A stretch of DNA of 43,905 nucleotides from Micromonosporaceae bacterium KJ-029 (GCA_005402585.1 BIFP01000023.1:1-43905); one strand, 5' to 3'; positions 31,100 to 39,958 are shown, numbered from the stretch's first letter. Program-made: numbers and translations. The notes: generated by a model not told the origin, from the letters alone.

Positions 31100-32608
31100 T
31101 TACAGCCGCTGCGCCAGCCGGTAGTAGGCGCTGTTCCAGCGGATGTGGTTGGCGAACGAACGGTGATCGGTCGTGGCGTCGATCATGGCCAGCTCGACGC
31201 CGGCCATCTCGGCGAAGTCGGCGAGGGCTTCCCGGCCGACCGCGGTGCTGAGCACGGTGTGGTGCGGGCCGCCGGCGAGCAGCCAGCACTCGGCCGACGT
31301 GGCGAGGTCGGGGCGGGGCTTCCAGACCGCGCGGGCGACGGGCAGGCGCGGCAGCGGCGCGTCCGGCTCCACCACGTCGATCTCGTTGGCGGTCAGCCGC
31401 AGACGGCCGCCCAGATCCGCGAGGCCGACGACGAGACCCGGGCCGGGCGCGGCGGTGAAGACCAGCCGGACCGGGTCTTCGCGACCTCCGATCGACAGCG
31501 GGTGGATCTCGAGGCTGGGCCGGTCGGCCGCGATGCTCGGGCAGACCTCGAGCATGTGCGCGCCGAGGATCTTCGGCTCGCCGGGCCCCAGGTGGTAGGT
31601 GTAGTCCTCCATGAACGAGGTGCCGCCGGGGGCGTCTCCGGCCACCACCTTCAGGATGCGCAGCAACGCCGCGGTCTTCCAGTCGCCCTCACCGCCGAAC
31701 CCGTAGCCGTCGGCCATCAGGTTCTGCACGGCGAGGCCGGGAAGCTGCCGCAGGCCGCCCAGGTCCTCGAAGTTGGTGGTGAAGGCGTCGAAGCCACCGG
31801 CTTCGAGGAACTGGCGGAGCCCGATCTCGATCCGGGCGCCGTAGCGCAGGGAGTCGTGCCGCTCGCCGCCCCGACGCAGCTCGGATGCCACGTCGTAGCG
31901 CTCCTCGTACTCGACGACGAGCTTGTTCACGTCCGCGTCGGCGACCTCGTCGACGGCCTCGACCAGCGCGTTCACCCCGTAGCCGTTGACCGAGACACCC
32001 AGGGTCGCCTGGGCACCGACCTTGTCGCCCTCGGTCACGGCCACGTCGCGCATGTTGTCGCCGAAGCGGGCCAGCCGGAGTGACCGGGCGGCCCGCCAGC
32101 CCGTCGCCGCCCGGGCCCAGTCGTTGATCCGGTCCAGCACCGCCGGGTCGCCGGCGAAACCGGCGACGGTCTTGCGGGCCACCCCCAGCCGCGACTGCAC
32201 GTACCCGAACTCGCGGTCGCCGTGCGCGGCCTGGTTGAGGTTCATGAAGTCCATGTCCAACTCGGCCCAGGGCAGCGCGCGGTTGGCCTGGGTGTGCAGG
32301 TGCAACATCGGCTTGCCGAGTGCGGACAGGCCGGCGATCCATGCCTTCGCCGGTGAGAACGTGTGCATCCAGGTGATGACGCCGACCACCGCGTCGTTCG
32401 CGGTGGCGTCCAAACAGGTCCGGCGGATCGCGTCGGCGGTGGTGAGGACCGGCTTCCACACCACGCGCGGGCCCGCCCGCAGCCCGTCGGCGACCATCTG
32501 GCACACCACGCGGGACTGCTCCGCGACCTGTTCGAGCACCTGTTCGCCGTACAGCGCCTGGCTGCCCGTCAGGAACCAGATCTCTCCGGTCTCATCCAAT
32601 GTCGACAC
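31100..32608 (-). CDS. araA: L-arabinose isomerase
   Basis: A 502-residue enzyme converting L-arabinose to L-ribulose. The metal-site residues are visible: Glu307 (GEGDWK), Glu334 (MEDYTYH), His351 (GAHMLEV) and a histidine of GGPHHTV (448-449), at the spacing of the E. coli enzyme. The start IWFLTGSQALYG is diagnostic. Two GTG starts are possible. The one at 32608 is chosen because GGAG lies 8 nt upstream, and the one at 32617 would add three residues. The long frame to 32746 lacks conservation. It follows the ribulokinase gene after about 118 bp with no clear promoter in between. Confidence 0.96.
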   Translation of the reverse strand: MSTLDETGEIWFLTGSQALYGEQVLEQVAEQSRVVCQMVADGLRAGPRVVWKPVLTTADAIRRTCLDATANDAVVGVITWMHTFSPAKAWIAGLSALGKPMLHLHTQANRALPWAELDMDFMNLNQAAHGDREFGYVQSRLGVARKTVAGFAGDPAVLDRINDWARAATGWRAARSLRLARFGDNMRDVAVTEGDKVGAQATLGVSVNGYGVNALVEAVDEVADADVNKLVVEYEERYDVASELRRGGERHDSLRYGARIEIGLRQFLEAGGFDAFTTNFEDLGGLRQLPGLAVQNLMADGYGFGGEGDWKTAALLRILKVVAGDAPGGTSFMEDYTYHLGPGEPKILGAHMLEVCPSIAADRPSLEIHPLSIGGREDPVRLVFTAAPGPGLVVGLADLGGRLRLTANEIDVVEPDAPLPRLPVARAVWKPRPDLATSAECWLLAGGPHHTVLSTAVGREALADFAEMAGVELAMIDATTDHRSFANHIRWNSAYYRLAQRL

Positions 32609-32726
32609 GAATGTCACTCCGTTCCAACGGGCCGGCCAGGCTGGCCATGAGGTGGCGTGCGCTGCAGCTGGCCGCTCGGCGGCGTCGCTGATCGCACCGG
32701 TTGCGTGCGTGATGCCTCGTACGTCC

Positions 32727-34409
32727 TCACCGCGCCTCCGCCTCACGTCGGATCCGGCGCAGCTCGTGCATCACGTTGTTGCCGCCACGACCGAAGTAGT
32801 CGTGCAGCGTCAGGTACTGCGCGTACAGCCCGTCGTAGGCGGCGGCGCGCTGCTCGTCGGGCTGGTAGACCGCGACCTCGCGCCGCCCCATGGCCGCTGC
32901 CGCCTCCGGCACGTTCGGATACGCGCCGGCGGCGACCGCGGCGTGGATGGCCGAGCCGACCGCGGGTGCGTGGGTGGAGCCCACGATGCTGATCGGCAAC
33001 CGGGTCACGTCGCTGTAGAGCTGCATCAGGAAGCGGTTCTCGACCAGGCCCCCGGCGACGACCAGCTCGGTCACCGGCACGCCACCACCGCGCAGGGCGT
33101 CGATGATGGTGCGGGTGCCGAAGGCGGTCGCCTCCAGCAGCGCCCGGTAGACGTCCTCGGGGCGGGTCGCCAGCGTCAGCCCGACGACGACGCCGGATAG
33201 CTCATGGTTGACCAGCACGGAACGGTTCCCGCTGTGCCAGTCGAGCGCGACCAGGCCGTGCCCGCCGACCGGTTGCCGGGCGGCCTTCTCGGTCAGCAGG
33301 TCGTGGATCGAGATTGCCCGGGTGCGCGCCTCGTCGACGTAGCCGGGCGGGGTGTTCCGCTCGGTGAACCAGGCGAAGATGTCACCGACACCGCTCTGGC
33401 CGGCCTCGTAACCCCACAGGCCCGCCACGATGCCGCCGTGGACCACCCCGCAGATGCCGGGCACCTCGGTCAGCACCTCCGAGCTGACCACGTGGCAGGT
33501 CGAGGTGCCCATGATCGCGATGAGCTGGCCGGGGTCGACGGCGCCGGTGGCGGGGGCGGTCACGTGGGCGTCGACGTTGCCGGTGCAGACCGCGATTCCG
33601 GCCGGGAGGCCGGTCAGCGCCGCGGCCGCAGGCGTCAGGGTGCCGGCCCGGGTGCCCAGGGCAGCGATCGGGCCGTCGAGCTTGCCGTCCACGAAGTCGA
33701 CGAAGCCCGGGTTGAGCGCCGCGAGGAAATCCCGCGACGGGTAGCGCCCGTCCTGATAGATCGCCTTGTAGCCGGTCGCGCACACGTTGCGGACGTACGT
33801 TCCGGTGAGCTGCCAGACGATCCAGTCGGCGGCCTCGACCCAGCGCTCGGTCCGGGCGTAGACCTCGGGGTCCTCCTCCAGGAGCTGAAGCCCCTTGGCG
33901 AACTCCCACTCGGAGGAGATCCGGCCGCCGTACCGGCCGATCCAGGGCTCGCCGCGCTCGTGGGCCAGCTGGTTGATCCGGTCGGCGTGGCGCTGGGCCG
34001 CGTGGTGTTTCCAGAGCTTGACGTACGCGTGCGGCCGGCCGGCCAGCTCCGGCAGCTCGCACAGCGGCGTGCCGTCGGCGAGCGTGGGCAACACGGTGCA
34101 GGCGGTGAAGTCGGTGCCGATGCCGATGATCTCGTCGGCGGCCACGCCGGCCGCACGGACCGCCTCGGGCACCGCGTGGCGCAGCACGTCGAGGTAGTCC
34201 GCGGGAACCTGGAGCGCCCAGTCGGACGGCAGCCGCTCACCGGTAGCGGCCAGGAACTCGTCCATGACACCATGCGCGTACTTGTGGACGGCGGAGCCGA
34301 GCACCGCACCGTCGGATACGCGGACCACGACAGCCCGCCCCGACAACGTGCCAAAGTCGACACCCACCACGTATCGATGGGAGTGAGCGATAACAGTGCG
34401 GGACTGCAT
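32727..34409 (-). CDS. araB: Ribulokinase
   Basis: A 560-residue FGGY-family sugar kinase that phosphorylates L-ribulose. The N-terminal phosphate loop YVVGVDFGTLSGRAVVV, the IGIGTDFTACT segment, the CTGNVDAHV and IMGTSTCHVV segments and the C-terminal VVAGGLVENRFLMQ match AraB. The length is typical of AraB rather than of shorter xylulokinases. The ATG has GGAGGAG 7 nt upstream. It is the first structural gene after araR and has an operator-controlled promoter. No epimerase gene (araD) follows, unlike the common araBDA order. Confidence 0.95.
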   Translation of the reverse strand: MQSRTVIAHSHRYVVGVDFGTLSGRAVVVRVSDGAVLGSAVHKYAHGVMDEFLAATGERLPSDWALQVPADYLDVLRHAVPEAVRAAGVAADEIIGIGTDFTACTVLPTLADGTPLCELPELAGRPHAYVKLWKHHAAQRHADRINQLAHERGEPWIGRYGGRISSEWEFAKGLQLLEEDPEVYARTERWVEAADWIVWQLTGTYVRNVCATGYKAIYQDGRYPSRDFLAALNPGFVDFVDGKLDGPIAALGTRAGTLTPAAAALTGLPAGIAVCTGNVDAHVTAPATGAVDPGQLIAIMGTSTCHVVSSEVLTEVPGICGVVHGGIVAGLWGYEAGQSGVGDIFAWFTERNTPPGYVDEARTRAISIHDLLTEKAARQPVGGHGLVALDWHSGNRSVLVNHELSGVVVGLTLATRPEDVYRALLEATAFGTRTIIDALRGGGVPVTELVVAGGLVENRFLMQLYSDVTRLPISIVGSTHAPAVGSAIHAAVAAGAYPNVPEAAAAMGRREVAVYQPDEQRAAAYDGLYAQYLTLHDYFGRGGNNVMHELRRIRREAEAR

Positions 34410-34482
34410 CGAGGCTCCTCCAAGCAGGCGAGCGCAAGGCCAAAGAGGGATTCCGCACCCTTGTGAGCGGAGTCACGCAAGA

Positions 34483-34510
34483 TGTTAGCGTTAACTAGAG
34501 CGCCGTCAAG
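34483..34510 (-). promoter_or_regulatory. araB promoter with perfect AraR-type operator
   Basis: On the minus strand TTGACG (34505-34510), a 16-bp spacer and TAACAT (34483-34488) form the promoter. The operator GTTAGCGTTAAC (34485-34496) is a perfect copy of the palindromic core and overlaps the -10 box. The leader to the araB start would be about 70 nt. This promoter likely drives araB, araA, the importer and GH127. Confidence 0.72.
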
Positions 34511-34563
34511 ACTTGGCGAAGAGATTGTTTCCGGAAGGTTGCGCGGGAGGTCCCGCAGACGAC

Positions 34564-35592
34564 CTACGGCCGGCGGATGGACGTACTGGCGCGGATCACC
34601 AGCTCAGGGGGGATAACGGACGAAGCGCCACGCTCCTCGCCCCCCTCGACCTCACCCAGAAGGATCTCGATGCTGCGCCGCCCGACCTCCCGGAACGGCT
34701 GGCTCACGGTGGTCAGCGGCGGGGTCACGAACGCCCCTTCGGGGATGTCGTCGAAGCCCACCACGCTGACGTCCTCCGGCACCCGCACCCCGGCGTCGAG
34801 CAGCGCCCGCAGCACGCCCAACGCCATCGAGTCGTTGGCCGCGAACACCGCGGTGGCCCGAGGGTCCCGGGCGAGCTTCTGACCAGCGACGTAGCCGGAC
34901 TTGGCGCTCCAGTCGCCGACGAGTTCCCGAGGCACCAGGCGGCCGTGCTCCTCGAGTGCGGCCACCCAGCCGTCGACGCGCCCGTTCGCCTCGCTCCAGT
35001 CCGACGGCCCCCGTACGTGGTGGACGGTCTCGTGGCCCAACGACAGCAGATGGTCGACGACCATCCGGGCACCCAGCACCTGGTCGACCGAGACACTCGT
35101 GACGCTCGGCAGGGCGTTCTCCACCGCCACGACCGGGATGTCGGTGGGCAGCGCCCGGACGAACGCCATCGCCTCGGCGGCCTGCGGCGCGATCAGGACG
35201 AGCCCCTCCACCGACTGGTGGACGAGGCGCTGGACCGCCTGGGTCGCCGCCGCGGCGGTGGGCCGGCGCAGGCTCGCCACGCTGACCGCGTACCCCGCCT
35301 CCTCGGTGGCGTGCACGATGCCGTTGAGCATCGACGCCGGACCGTACAGCGTGGTGTCGAAGCAGACCACGCCGAGCGTCTGCGAACGCCGGGTGACCAG
35401 GCTCCGCGCGGCGCTGTTACGTCGGTAGCCGAGCTGCTTGATGGCCAGCAGGACCCGCTCGCGAGTCTCCGGGCGCACCGATTCGGGCTCGTTCAGGACC
35501 CGGGACACGGTCATGTGCGACACGCCCGCCAGCCGCGCGACATCCCCCATGACCGGCAAACGCCGACTCTTTGCCACGCTCACGTCGACCAT
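34564..35592 (-). CDS. LacI-family regulator, probable AraR of the arabinose regulon
   Basis: A 342-residue repressor with a LacI helix-turn-helix (residues about 14-34, MGDVARLAGVSHMTVSRVLN) and a sugar-sensing domain with VFAANDSMALGVLRAL and SVVGFDDIPEG. The ATG at 35592 has a GAGGGGAAG ribosome site; the longer frame is unconserved. It lies directly upstream of araB on the same strand. A copy of the shared palindrome occurs before its own gene and before araB, so it is the best candidate for the protein that binds all five sites, with L-arabinose or an arabinoside as inducer. Either of the other two LacI genes could in principle be the binder. Confidence 0.9.
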   Translation of the reverse strand: MVDVSVAKSRRLPVMGDVARLAGVSHMTVSRVLNEPESVRPETRERVLLAIKQLGYRRNSAARSLVTRRSQTLGVVCFDTTLYGPASMLNGIVHATEEAGYAVSVASLRRPTAAAATQAVQRLVHQSVEGLVLIAPQAAEAMAFVRALPTDIPVVAVENALPSVTSVSVDQVLGARMVVDHLLSLGHETVHHVRGPSDWSEANGRVDGWVAALEEHGRLVPRELVGDWSAKSGYVAGQKLARDPRATAVFAANDSMALGVLRALLDAGVRVPEDVSVVGFDDIPEGAFVTPPLTTVSQPFREVGRRSIEILLGEVEGGEERGASSVIPPELVIRASTSIRRP

Positions 35593-36238
35593 GCTTCCCC
35601 TCGTCCCGGGCGGACCAGGAACTTGAACCCTTCCCGCACCGCCGCCGCACCCGTCTCGCCCACCTTGGCCAGCGGAAACGCAGCCGACAACGGCGGGGTC
35701 AGGTGATTTTTCCGGCCTGCGGCCAAATCGATCGCACGAGGAAGAACCTCGTCCGTCCGCCGGGACCCTACCAGCGTCGACACCTACCACCCCGGGTTCG
35801 GCGTCAACGCCACCGGCGAGTGGTGGTCGGCTCCATCGACCTCGGGACGCCACTCATCGCGCAACCGGGACCCGCCCGGCCCGCGCTGCCCGGCCACCCG
35901 CACGGTCCACTCGACCACCGAACTCCTTCCAGCTCATGCGTCCGGTAACGCTAACATACGAACTGGGGAATGCGATGCTCGACTTTGTGTGGTAATGACC
36001 GACTGCCGGCCCGCCGGCCGCTCCGGCCGCCGACGGCTGGGCGAAACCGGGCGCCACACCACCCACCCCCCCTCATGATCGCAAAGCCGGATCACACCCC
36101 ACATCACCGGCTGTCTGGGAGGATCCAGGCATAGCGGTTACCGCCGCCGGTCCGGTCGCGCCGGCCGGCCCGGCGTTCCCGGCCGGGTCGTCGCGCGTCA
36201 CACCGCCGCTGTCGTCACCTCGCCTGTGAAGGAGTGTC
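35593..36238. other. Non-coding region between araR and the quinone oxidoreductase
   Basis: It holds the araR leader of about 350 nt, the operator at 35944-35955 and the upstream part of the divergent oxidoreductase gene. A 67-codon minus-strand frame (35580-35783) overlapping the araR start has poor third-position GC and no known motif, so I do not call it. Nothing else is recognised. Confidence 0.55.
35944..35958 (-). promoter_or_regulatory. AraR-type operator and -10 box upstream of araR
   Basis: GGTAACGCTAAC (35944-35955, plus strand) matches 11 of 12 consensus positions. On the minus strand it overlaps TATGTT (35953-35958), the same -10 box and geometry as at the P450 promoter. No good -35 box is seen. 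It suggests autoregulation of araR with a long leader. Confidence 0.6.
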
Positions 36239-37186
36239 ATGCGTGCTCTGCATGTCCCGGCCGCTGGTGAACAGCCCCGGCTGGCCGAGTTGCCGGTCCC
36301 GGCACCCGGCAAGGGTCAGGTCCTGGTCCGGGTCCAGGCCGCCGGTCTCAACGCCATCGACACCAGCATCGCCAGCGGGAGCATGGCGCAGCGAATGCCG
36401 CACGCGTACCCCCTGATCCTGGGCCGCGACGCGGCCGGCGTCGTCGAAGCCGTCGGCGCGGGGGTGGACGACATCCTCCCCGGGCAGGAGGTGTTCGGGC
36501 ACGTCCTGCTGGCACCACCGATCCAGGCCGGCACCCTGGCCGACGACGCGCTGCTGTCCGCCGCCGCCGTCTCCCCCCGACCGGCCGGACTCGATGTCGT
36601 CACCGCCGCCGCGCTGCCCCTCGCCGGCGCCGCCGCCAGCGCCGCCGTCGACGCGGTCGCACCGCGGCCCAGAGACACCGTGCTGGTCGTCGGCGCCAGC
36701 GGCGGCGTCGGCTCCTTCGCCGTCCAGATGCTTGCCTCGCGCGGGGTCACGGTGCTGGCCACCGGCACCGCCGCCGACACCGAGCGGTTGACCGGCCTCG
36801 GCGCGGCCGCCGTCATCGACTACACCGCCACGCCCGTGATCGACCAGGTACGCGCCGCCTACCCCGACGGCATCGACGCCGTGATCGACCTGGTCGCCCG
36901 CAGTACGGACCAACTACCGCTGTCGGTGCTCCGCACCGGCGGCCGGGTGGCCAGTTCCCTCGGCGCGGTCGACGACGGCACCCTCGCCGCCGCCGGCCTG
37001 ACCGGCACCAACATCATGGCCAGGCCCACCCGCGAGATCCTGTCCACCCTCGCCGAGCAGGCGCTCGCCGGCACCCTCACCGTCGACATCGACACCGTCC
37101 TGCCCCTGGAACAGGCCGCCGACGGCCTGGACAGCCTCGCCCACCGACACACCAGCGGCAAGATCGTCGTTCGGGTCAGCGACTGA
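36239..37186 (+). CDS. Zinc-less NADPH:quinone oxidoreductase family protein (MDR superfamily)
   Basis: A 315-residue medium-chain reductase. The N-terminal GroES-like fold includes AAGLNAIDTSIASG and LGRDAAGVVEAVG; the cofactor fold has VVGASGGVGSFAVQML. The zinc-binding residues of alcohol dehydrogenases are absent, which places it with quinone oxidoreductases and enoyl reductases that use NADPH. The ATG has GAAGGAG 4 nt upstream. It is convergent with the GntR gene and looks unrelated to the arabinose genes. Its physiological substrate is unknown. Confidence 0.9.
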   Translation: MRALHVPAAGEQPRLAELPVPAPGKGQVLVRVQAAGLNAIDTSIASGSMAQRMPHAYPLILGRDAAGVVEAVGAGVDDILPGQEVFGHVLLAPPIQAGTLADDALLSAAAVSPRPAGLDVVTAAALPLAGAAASAAVDAVAPRPRDTVLVVGASGGVGSFAVQMLASRGVTVLATGTAADTERLTGLGAAAVIDYTATPVIDQVRAAYPDGIDAVIDLVARSTDQLPLSVLRTGGRVASSLGAVDDGTLAAAGLTGTNIMARPTREILSTLAEQALAGTLTVDIDTVLPLEQAADGLDSLAHRHTSGKIVVRVSD

Positions 37187-37240
37187 CAGAGACGCGTGCC
37201 GCCCGGACGAATAGCCGGCCCGACACGGCGGTGGTTGGGC

Positions 37241-37990
37241 TCACGCCGGTTCGCTCTCGGCGCCGCCCGCCGGGGCGGTGCCGATCGCGTGGCGCACCTC
37301 ATCGACCAGCTCACGCATGGCGGTCTCGGCGCCGTGGGCGTCGCCCGCCGCGACGCAGCGCGCGACCTGCTCGTGGAGGTCGAGCGCCACGGACCGGGGA
37401 GACCTCGGCATCAGGCCATGCTCGGTCCGTCCGGCGAGCACCTCGGCGATCACACTGGTCAGGGCGGTGAACATCTCGTTGAGGCACGCCTGTAGCAGCA
37501 GCGCGTGGAACTCCACATCGGCCCGCAGGAACGCCTCCAGCTCGCCCGCCTCGCCCAGCTGCCGCATCTGCGCGGCCAGGCTACGCAGCCGCTCGCGCTC
37601 GGCGGCGGTGGCGTGCCGGGCAGCACCCGCCGCGGCGAGTGGTTCGACCGCGACCCGCAGCTCGGTGAGAGTGCGTAGCTGGTCGTCGCGCCCGGGGCCG
37701 TCGAGCCGCCAGCGGATGACCCGTGGATCGAGCACCCGCCACCGGTGCATCGGCTGCACCACCAGCCCGACCCGTCGGCGCGAGTGAACCAGGTTCAGCG
37801 ACTCCAGCAGCCTCATCGCCTCCCGCATCACGGTGCGCGAGACGCCGAAGCGCTGCTGCAACTGCTCCAGGGTGAGCGCCTCGCCCGGGGCGTGCCGCCC
37901 GCTCGTGATCTCCAGCCCGAGGGCGTTGAGCACAGCGTCGTGCAGCACCGGCGCCGCGGCCCGTGCCGCGCCACGAGTCGCCTCACTCAT
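37241..37990 (-). CDS. FadR-type GntR regulator (FCD domain)
   Basis: A 249-residue regulator with a winged helix (about 15-80, including LQQRFGVSRTVMREAMRLLE) and an FCD domain with helices and metal-ligand candidates in DVEFHALLLQ and DLHEQV. The sequence MHRWRVLDPRVIRWRL after the wing is typical of regulators of sugar-acid genes such as DgoR-like proteins. ATG at 37990 is chosen; a TTG lies directly before it. It is divergent from the secreted esterase and a perfect palindrome lies between them, so it probably controls both genes. The effector is not known. Confidence 0.88.
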   Translation of the reverse strand: MSEATRGAARAAAPVLHDAVLNALGLEITSGRHAPGEALTLEQLQQRFGVSRTVMREAMRLLESLNLVHSRRRVGLVVQPMHRWRVLDPRVIRWRLDGPGRDDQLRTLTELRVAVEPLAAAGAARHATAAERERLRSLAAQMRQLGEAGELEAFLRADVEFHALLLQACLNEMFTALTSVIAEVLAGRTEHGLMPRSPRSVALDLHEQVARCVAAGDAHGAETAMRELVDEVRHAIGTAPAGGAESEPA

Positions 37991-38072
37991 CAAAGAACCC
38001 CGATCACTCCGTCCTGCGGAGAGAGTAGCGGGCGCCCTCGTCGCTGCGACCCGGTCAGCGGGCTCCTAAAAG

Positions 38073-38115
38073 GTGTGACCAATCCGTTTACAAAGGTATT
38101 ACCTTTGTGTGACCA
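38073..38115. promoter_or_regulatory. Operator palindrome between the GntR and esterase genes
   Basis: ACAAAGGTATTACCTTTGT (38090-38108) is a perfect 9-1-9 palindrome of the size bound by FCD-type GntR proteins. It is flanked by a 9-bp direct repeat GTGTGACCA (38073-38081 and 38107-38115). TTTACA (38087-38092) could be the -35 box of the esterase promoter, so binding would block it. Confidence 0.7.
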
Positions 38116-38280
38116 TCGGCCTCAGTAGCGCGTCGTCCGCCCTCTGGCCTCAACGCCCGAACCGGCCGGGCGCCACGACAGCCAGGGGGAGAAACGCACT
38201 CCGCACCACCCCCACAGGTCGACCGGACGGCCTCCGCCGGCGGTCCGGTCCGACCACGTCCCCCGATGAAGGGAAAGCAC

Positions 38281-39867
38281 ATGTCCGTTGCGCACCCCCA
38301 CTCATCACCGACCCGCCGGCCCGGCAAAGGGCTGGCCGTGTCGCTCGTCGCCGGCCTGACCGTCGCCGCCGGCGCCCTCGCGGCTCCCGCGGCCGCCGCG
38401 GCACCGGCCGCCGATCTCGGCCCCAAGGTCGTGCACACAAACCAGGCACCGACCGGGCACTCGGTCACGTTCCGGTACCAGGCGCCCCCCGGCGTCGAGT
38501 CCGTCCAGGTCTACGGCGAATGGTGGTTCTCCCGGGCCGAGAGCGTGACCTGCCTGGGCTGCGGCGACGCCCGCAGCGGCGCGCAGTGGCAGCCGGGCGA
38601 CATCCTGGCCGACCCGTGGCGTTCGACGCCGATGGAGAAGGGCGCTGACGGCGTATGGACCTTCACCACGCCCCTGCCCTCCGGCACCTTCCGGTACGCC
38701 TTCACACACGACTGCACCAGCCCCACGGCCAGCGGCTGCACCCTGCACCCTGACCCGGCGAACCCACTCCAGGTGCTGCCGCACCCGGGCGCCCCGGGTG
38801 CGCTGCTCAGCCGGGTCTACGTGCCGAGCAGCAAGCGCTTCCCCACCTACCAGAACGACTACCAGGCACCGGCGGCGCACAACCGGGCGGGGACGCTGGA
38901 ACAACGGCGATACGACTCGCCGCTGTCCACCAACCCGCCGGGCAAGCACGACATCGTCGTCTACCTGCCGCACGGCTACGACCCGGCCCGCTCCACCCCG
39001 TACCCCACCCTGTACCTCAGCCACGGCGGCGGTGGCAACGCCACCGACTGGACCATGGAGGGCGTGGCCCACGACATCCTGGAGAACGCGATCCGGGACG
39101 GCGCCGCGCAGCCGATGATCATCGTCTCCACCGACTTCAACGGCCTTCCCGACGGCAACCAGGGCTACGTCGACGACCTGCGGGACAACGTCATCCCCTT
39201 CGTTGAGCGGAACTACAACGTCTCCACCCGTTCCGAGGACCGTGCCTTCGGCGGGCTGTCCGCGGGCGGAGCCCGCGCCATCACGCTCCTGTACGACAAC
39301 ACCGATCTGGTCGGCTACCACGGTGCGTGGGGCGCGGCCGGTGGGTCGGTGACCCCGACGCAGGCGCAGGTCGACCGCATGAGGGCCGTGACCGGCGGCA
39401 TCCACGTGGGCACCGGCCTCCAGGACTGGCTGGCCGACATCGCCCCGAACTCGCTGGCGCGGACCGAGAACTGGCGCTCGGCCGGCGTCGACGTCGCCGA
39501 GTACAACATCGACGGTGTGCACGTCTGGGATGTCTGGCGGCAGATGCTGAACCACTACCTCCGCAACGTGGCGTTCCGCACGACCACCACCAGCCTGGAG
39601 GTCGACACCGTCCAGGCCGGGAACTCCCACCGCACCCGCGTCACCGCGACCGCCGAGGTGGAGTCGGTGACCATCGGTGACCGATCGCCGTCCGGGAAGG
39701 TCGACTTCTACGCGGGCGACAAGCACCTCGGATCCGCGCCGGTCCGCAACGGCGTGGCCCAGTTCAAGGGCACGGTCGACGGCATACCCGGCCAGCCCGT
39801 GACCGCCCGCTACCTGGGCGACAACCTGTTCAACCAGTCGAAGAGCACGCCGGTGAACGCCGGCTGA
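38281..39867 (+). CDS. Secreted esterase (CE1/feruloyl-esterase-like, esterase D fold) with accessory beta domains
   Basis: A 528-residue exported enzyme. It has a Sec signal (GLAVSLVAGLTVAAG, AxA sites near 35-44), an N-terminal Ig-like (CBM48/E-set) domain (about 48-170, beginning VTFRYQAPPGVESVQVYGEW) and an alpha/beta hydrolase domain (about 200-445) with nucleophile Ser327 in FGGLSAGGA and a histidine in NIDGVHVWDVW. It ends with an Ig-like C-terminal domain (about 450-525, KVDFYAGDKHLGSA). This domain order is common among bacterial feruloyl or acetyl-xylan esterases. ATG 38281 has GAAGGGAAAG upstream; the ATG at 38266 is less well placed. Ferulate is esterified to arabinose in some plant walls, so the gene suits the locus, but the substrate is not shown. 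Confidence 0.85.
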   Translation: MSVAHPHSSPTRRPGKGLAVSLVAGLTVAAGALAAPAAAAAPAADLGPKVVHTNQAPTGHSVTFRYQAPPGVESVQVYGEWWFSRAESVTCLGCGDARSGAQWQPGDILADPWRSTPMEKGADGVWTFTTPLPSGTFRYAFTHDCTSPTASGCTLHPDPANPLQVLPHPGAPGALLSRVYVPSSKRFPTYQNDYQAPAAHNRAGTLEQRRYDSPLSTNPPGKHDIVVYLPHGYDPARSTPYPTLYLSHGGGGNATDWTMEGVAHDILENAIRDGAAQPMIIVSTDFNGLPDGNQGYVDDLRDNVIPFVERNYNVSTRSEDRAFGGLSAGGARAITLLYDNTDLVGYHGAWGAAGGSVTPTQAQVDRMRAVTGGIHVGTGLQDWLADIAPNSLARTENWRSAGVDVAEYNIDGVHVWDVWRQMLNHYLRNVAFRTTTTSLEVDTVQAGNSHRTRVTATAEVESVTIGDRSPSGKVDFYAGDKHLGSAPVRNGVAQFKGTVDGIPGQPVTARYLGDNLFNQSKSTPVNAG

Positions 39868-39884
39868 CCCGACGCGCTCAGAAA

Positions 39885-39926
39885 CGACCTGCGGCGGCAC
39901 CCTGTTCCGGGTGCCGCCGCAGGTCG
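39885..39926. terminator. Bidirectional terminator hairpin
   Basis: A perfect 18-bp stem (39885-39902 with 39909-39926) and a 6-nt loop lie between the convergent esterase gene and the small minus-strand gene. It is the strongest hairpin in the window and can serve both strands. Confidence 0.88.
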
Positions 39927-39958
39927 ATGTGGTCCGGCAACGGCGCCGAGCCGGGCGC

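Noticed and set aside
35580..35783. 67-codon minus-strand frame overlapping the start of the AraR-like gene
   Set aside because: About a quarter of its codons end in A or T, unlike neighbouring genes, and it has no motif. Coupling with araR cannot be excluded.
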